The position numbers were made by a program, and so were the translations under genes. A stretch of DNA of 7,522 bases from Gammaproteobacteria bacterium (lineage in GTDB: Bacteria; Pseudomonadota; Gammaproteobacteria; Immundisolibacterales; Immundisolibacteraceae): NCBI GenBank assembly GCA_003645395.1, contig QNFC01000078.1:1-7522 (forward strand). Direction: 5' to 3'. Positions 5,157 to 7,522 of the stretch are shown here, in pieces. The notes under the pieces are model-generated. The model did no database searches and was not told the origin of the DNA. It was given only the letters and a program-made list of their open reading frames with translations. Every line of letters begins with the position of its first letter. Position 1 is the stretch's first letter.

Positions 5157-6593
5157 AACGGGGCCCAACATGGCGATGACGTTATTCCAGAGGCGGCGGC
5201 GAATCGACCAGTTGGTTACCTCATCAATTGATACTTTATTGGCGCTAGCAATATAGGCTTGCTGTCGCGTGCGCACAGCTTGAGTAAGCTCAGGATCATA
5301 CAGCAGGATGTTGTTCTCAAAATTGAGATCAAAACTACGGCGGTCCATGTTGGCGGATCCAATCAGAGTGATTTCACCATCGAGGGTGAGCGTTTTGCTG
5401 TGTAACAATCCACCTACGTATTCCTGTATTTCTACCCCCGCCTGCAACAGCCCCGCGTAATAGCTTTGGCTGGCAGCGGCGACCTCTTTGGAATCATTTT
5501 TTGCAGGCAAAATAAGCGTTGTACGCACCCCCCGGTATGCCGCTGCACAGAGCGCTGTCTGCATAGATTCGTTGGGCACATAGTAAGGAGTAGAAATAAT
5601 CAATTCAGTTCGTGCGCTATAAATCAGCGACTGGAACAGTTCCGACATAGCTGAATTGCGGTTGGCAGGACCACTAGCTATGACCTGAGCAACAACCTCT
5701 CCCGCAACCGCCAGAGTCGGTTCGGCACTGCCCACCTCGATTTCTTCACCAGTATAGGTCATCCAGTCGGTGGCAAACAGCAGCTGGTTCTGGCGGGCTA
5801 TGGGACCGACGAAGCGGATGACTGAATCAACCCAGGGCGCATATTTTGCTTTAACCAGAAACTCCGGATCGGCGCAATTCTGACTGCCGCAATAGGTTAT
5901 GCGGCCATCAATAACGAGGATTTTGCGGTGATTGCGCAGATCAATTCGACCTTGCAACGGCCGCAGTAAGGGATTACTCAACGGTAGTGCAACCGCTGTT
6001 TTCACGCCGGCCACGCCCATCTCCCGCCACAACGCCGACTTCAACAACGCCCGTGAACCCAACCCGTCCACCATCGCCCGGCAGGTCACCCCCCGCCCCG
6101 CTGCACGCTTAAGCGCCTCGGCGATTTTTGTTCCATTCCTGTCCGTTAACCAGATATAGAACAGAACGTTCACCTGATCGGTCGCGGCATCAATATCCGC
6201 CACCATGTGTTCGATAGTGGAATTGGAGTCTTCCATGAGGTCTGCGCTATTACCAGCAACGGCCTCAAAGGCACTGATGGAACGGCCAACATTGAAAAGA
6301 GGTATAAATCGATTTGGTACCTGTACGACCTGATCCGCAGCCGTATGGCTATCCACGGCTGGCGCGCGTGGCAATGACTCCCTTGCCTGATGCATTTCTT
6401 TGAGATGATGGCGGCCGACATGCGTCTCACCCAATAGCAGGTAAGCCACGGCACCGATCAAAGGCACAGACTCCACCACGGCCACCCAGGCAATACGGGA
6501 CGCGGGCTCCCGATTAGGGCGCAGCAGAATACGAACGATTACCACACCTATAATCAAAAAATGCGCAATCCAAAGCAAGCTGGTTTCAATCAT
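5151..6593 (-). CDS. cls: Cardiolipin synthase (ClsA-type, two HKD motifs)
   Basis: A 480-aa phospholipase D superfamily enzyme, close to the 486 aa of E. coli ClsA. Two N-terminal membrane segments (about 5-24 and 36-54) anchor it in the inner membrane. The catalytic domains each carry an HxKxxxxD motif: NHRKILVIDGRITYCGS (221-237; His222, Lys224, Asp229) and LHSKTLTLDGEITLIGSAN (397-415; His398, Lys400, Asp405). Other family marks are VLFYIW (143-148), IASGP (305-309), TPYYVP (335-340) and the C-terminal RRRLWNNVIAMLGPVL. It should join two phosphatidylglycerol molecules into cardiolipin and glycerol. All catalytic residues are present. The ATG has only a weak ribosome site (AGG 3 nt away), but overlaps the stop of a possible 44-aa ORF by ATGA, so translational coupling could drive it. 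It lies 141 bp after the decarboxylase D gene on the same strand. Confidence 0.95.
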   Translation of the reverse strand: MIETSLLWIAHFLIIGVVIVRILLRPNREPASRIAWVAVVESVPLIGAVAYLLLGETHVGRHHLKEMHQARESLPRAPAVDSHTAADQVVQVPNRFIPLFNVGRSISAFEAVAGNSADLMEDSNSTIEHMVADIDAATDQVNVLFYIWLTDRNGTKIAEALKRAAGRGVTCRAMVDGLGSRALLKSALWREMGVAGVKTAVALPLSNPLLRPLQGRIDLRNHRKILVIDGRITYCGSQNCADPEFLVKAKYAPWVDSVIRFVGPIARQNQLLFATDWMTYTGEEIEVGSAEPTLAVAGEVVAQVIASGPANRNSAMSELFQSLIYSARTELIISTPYYVPNESMQTALCAAAYRGVRTTLILPAKNDSKEVAAASQSYYAGLLQAGVEIQEYVGGLLHSKTLTLDGEITLIGSANMDRRSFDLNFENNILLYDPELTQAVRTRQQAYIASANKVSIDEVTNWSIRRRLWNNVIAMLGPVL

Positions 6594-6724
6594 CTGCCTG
6601 CACCAAACGCTCGGTAGATTTGCTGTAGCCCCACCATTGAAGCACGAAAAACATGGAACTCAGTCCGACTACAATCCTCAAATTCGGGTCGACTCATATA
6701 GGCCACCGCAGCAGAGACCTTCAT
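6590..6724 (-). CDS. Possible 44-aa ORF coupled to cls
   Basis: An ORF from ATG (6724-6722) to TGA (6592-6590), fitting almost exactly between the decarboxylase D gene and cls. It begins MKVSAAVAYMSRPEF and ends QQIYRAFGAGR. Its stop overlaps the cls start as ATGA, the classic termination-reinitiation layout, and cls itself lacks a good ribosome site. Against it: no Shine-Dalgarno precedes the ATG. An inner ATG (codon 10) has GGTGG 5 nt upstream and could be the true start. No family is recognised. It may be a coupling leader or chance. Confidence 0.3.
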   Translation of the reverse strand: MKVSAAVAYMSRPEFEDCSRTEFHVFRASMVGLQQIYRAFGAGR

Positions 6725-6734
6725 CAAAAAATGG

Positions 6735-6974
6735 TTATCCGGTTTTCTTGCGCGGATTCGGCGCCATCATAAATGGGTAATTTTCGGGGTTGGTGGACTC
6801 CAGGTTAAAGACCTGGCGCCGTTTGTCCCGCACCAGAATATGCTCCGGCTCGGAGTCGCGAAACGAATAGCCACAGTCTTCGCAGTAGAAAATCGACCAG
6901 ACCACTTTGCCCTGCTCTTTACCTTCGTGCTCAAGTCGCAGGTGAGATTTATCACAACGGGGACAACTGCTCAT
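6735..6974 (-). CDS. Non-oxidative hydroxyarylic acid decarboxylase subunit D, zinc-ribbon protein
   Basis: A 79-aa protein with a four-cysteine zinc ribbon, CPRC (4-7) and CEDC (31-34). The spacing and the following GYSFRDSEPEHI (35-46) match the small D subunits of phenolic acid decarboxylases such as Bacillus BsdD and its enterobacterial relatives (CPRC, then VW, YQC..C, and W/FRxxEPE). Its role in those systems is accessory to the UbiD-type catalytic subunit C. The start has AGGAGG (6987-6982) 7 nt upstream, inside the end of the C gene, and the ATG overlaps the C stop as ATGA, so the two are translated together. The C-terminal tail after residue 47 is less conserved. The substrate (vanillate, 4-hydroxybenzoate, protocatechuate or similar) cannot be told from this subunit. 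Confidence 0.85.
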   Translation of the reverse strand: MSSCPRCDKSHLRLEHEGKEQGKVVWSIFYCEDCGYSFRDSEPEHILVRDKRRQVFNLESTNPENYPFMMAPNPRKKTG

Positions 6975-7522
6975 TCGACCGCCTCCTGTAGCTGACTGAC
7001 CATTCGTTGCAGGGCGTCGATGTCTGCCCCCACCGGTGGTTCGACCATCGCGCTATCCACACCGACGGGATCAGGCGCCGCGTGGGTAGTCGCATCAATA
7101 ATTAACTTGTGACTTTTGCCCGGCACGATGGACGCCGGATCCACCGGAATACCGGTCATGCCCGGCACCACGATAATGTCGTCCGCGCGGGTTTTCACCG
7201 ACAGGGCCCACATCACCTCGGTAAGATCAAACGGATCGACATCCGCATCGACCATGATCAGGTTTTTCAAATACATCGAACCGTGGGGGGTACTCATTGC
7301 CCGCATGGCCACAGTTTTGGCAAAACCACCGTAACGCTGATGCACCGAAATAATGCCGGTCAAGCCGTGTTGATACATGGCATTCACCGCTTCTACCTCG
7401 GGGAACTCTTTTTTTAACACCGCGTAAATGGGCGTGCAGGTGTTGAGCCCGATCAGGGTGTCGTGCTCGGTCCAGCCGCGGCCGATATAGATATTCTCGA
7501 ATATTGGATCATCACGGTGGGA
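6971..7522 (-). CDS. UbiD-family decarboxylase, subunit C type, C-terminal part (5' cut by window edge)
   Basis: The frame is open to base 7522, so the gene begins beyond the right edge and 183 C-terminal residues are visible; full members have about 475. The family marks are RDDPIFENIYIGRGWTEHD (3-21), LIGLNTCTPIY (23-33), EFPEVEAVNAMYQHGL, RYGGFAKTVAMRAMSTPHG, the VDADVDPFDLTEVMWALSVK core, and KLIIDATTHAAPDP. UbiD enzymes use prenylated FMN to remove CO2 from aromatic or unsaturated acids. The tail resembles the hydroxyaryl decarboxylase C subunits (BsdC, VdcC) more than the ubiquinone enzyme, and the adjoining D subunit supports this. The catalytic Glu/Arg residues should lie upstream, mostly outside the window. 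A GTG at 7420 is in frame but internal. A UbiX-like flavin prenyltransferase (subunit B) is expected further right. Confidence 0.93.
   Translation of the reverse strand, partial: SHRDDPIFENIYIGRGWTEHDTLIGLNTCTPIYAVLKKEFPEVEAVNAMYQHGLTGIISVHQRYGGFAKTVAMRAMSTPHGSMYLKNLIMVDADVDPFDLTEVMWALSVKTRADDIIVVPGMTGIPVDPASIVPGKSHKLIIDATTHAAPDPVGVDSAMVEPPVGADIDALQRMVSQLQEAVE

Noticed and set aside
7418..7420. GTG as the start of the UbiD-family gene
   Set aside because: Family-conserved sequence (RDDPIFENIYIGRGWTEHD) continues in frame to the window edge, so this GTG is internal.
1..7522. tRNA, rRNA, CRISPR, insertion sequence or prophage content
   Set aside because: No tRNA-like cloverleaf, regularly spaced repeat, transposase motif or terminal inverted repeat was seen on either strand.

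Overview
The window looks like chromosomal DNA from a free-living, probably aquatic, gammaproteobacterium. This is inferred from the mix of gene families (a ClsA-type cardiolipin synthase, a DUF3300/DUF2950 exported pair, a three-subunit-type hydroxyaryl decarboxylase and a crotonase), from moderate GC, and from standard AGGAG ribosome sites and sigma70-like promoters. No species can be named from sequence alone. No rRNA, tRNA, CRISPR array, insertion sequence or phage gene was seen.

Left part (1-2510, plus strand). A gene cut by the left edge encodes a HAD-fold phosphatase domain joined to a C-terminal barrel-like domain that resembles the FAM151/menorin and GDPD families. After about 100 bp, which holds a 10-bp perfect inverted repeat running into the ribosome site, comes a 264-aa crotonase that keeps only one of the two classical catalytic glutamates. 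A strong hairpin with a T tract at 2473-2508 ends this unit and also faces the unit arriving from the other side.

Middle (2528-5156, minus strand). A 32-codon gene encodes an extremely lysine-rich heptad-repeat peptide with its own promoter and ribosome site. Upstream of it lies a two-gene operon, a DUF3300 exported protein followed after 15 bp by a DUF2950 probable lipoprotein. A good promoter sits just before DUF3300, and an 18-bp perfect palindrome covers the DUF2950 stop codon. Both families are uncharacterised and appear to act in the cell envelope.

Right part (5151-7522, minus strand). Reading leftward from the right edge are the C-terminal part of a UbiD-family decarboxylase (subunit C type), its 79-aa zinc-ribbon partner (subunit D type) overlapping it by ATGA, a possible 44-aa ORF, and cls (cardiolipin synthase), whose start overlaps that small ORF's stop by ATGA. 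The C and D subunits would form a non-oxidative decarboxylase for phenolic acids; the UbiX-like subunit B and the start of C should lie beyond the right edge.

The best candidates for undescribed biology are the HAD-menorin-like fusion, the lysine-rich mini-protein, the DUF3300-DUF2950 envelope pair, and the overlapping small ORF before cls.
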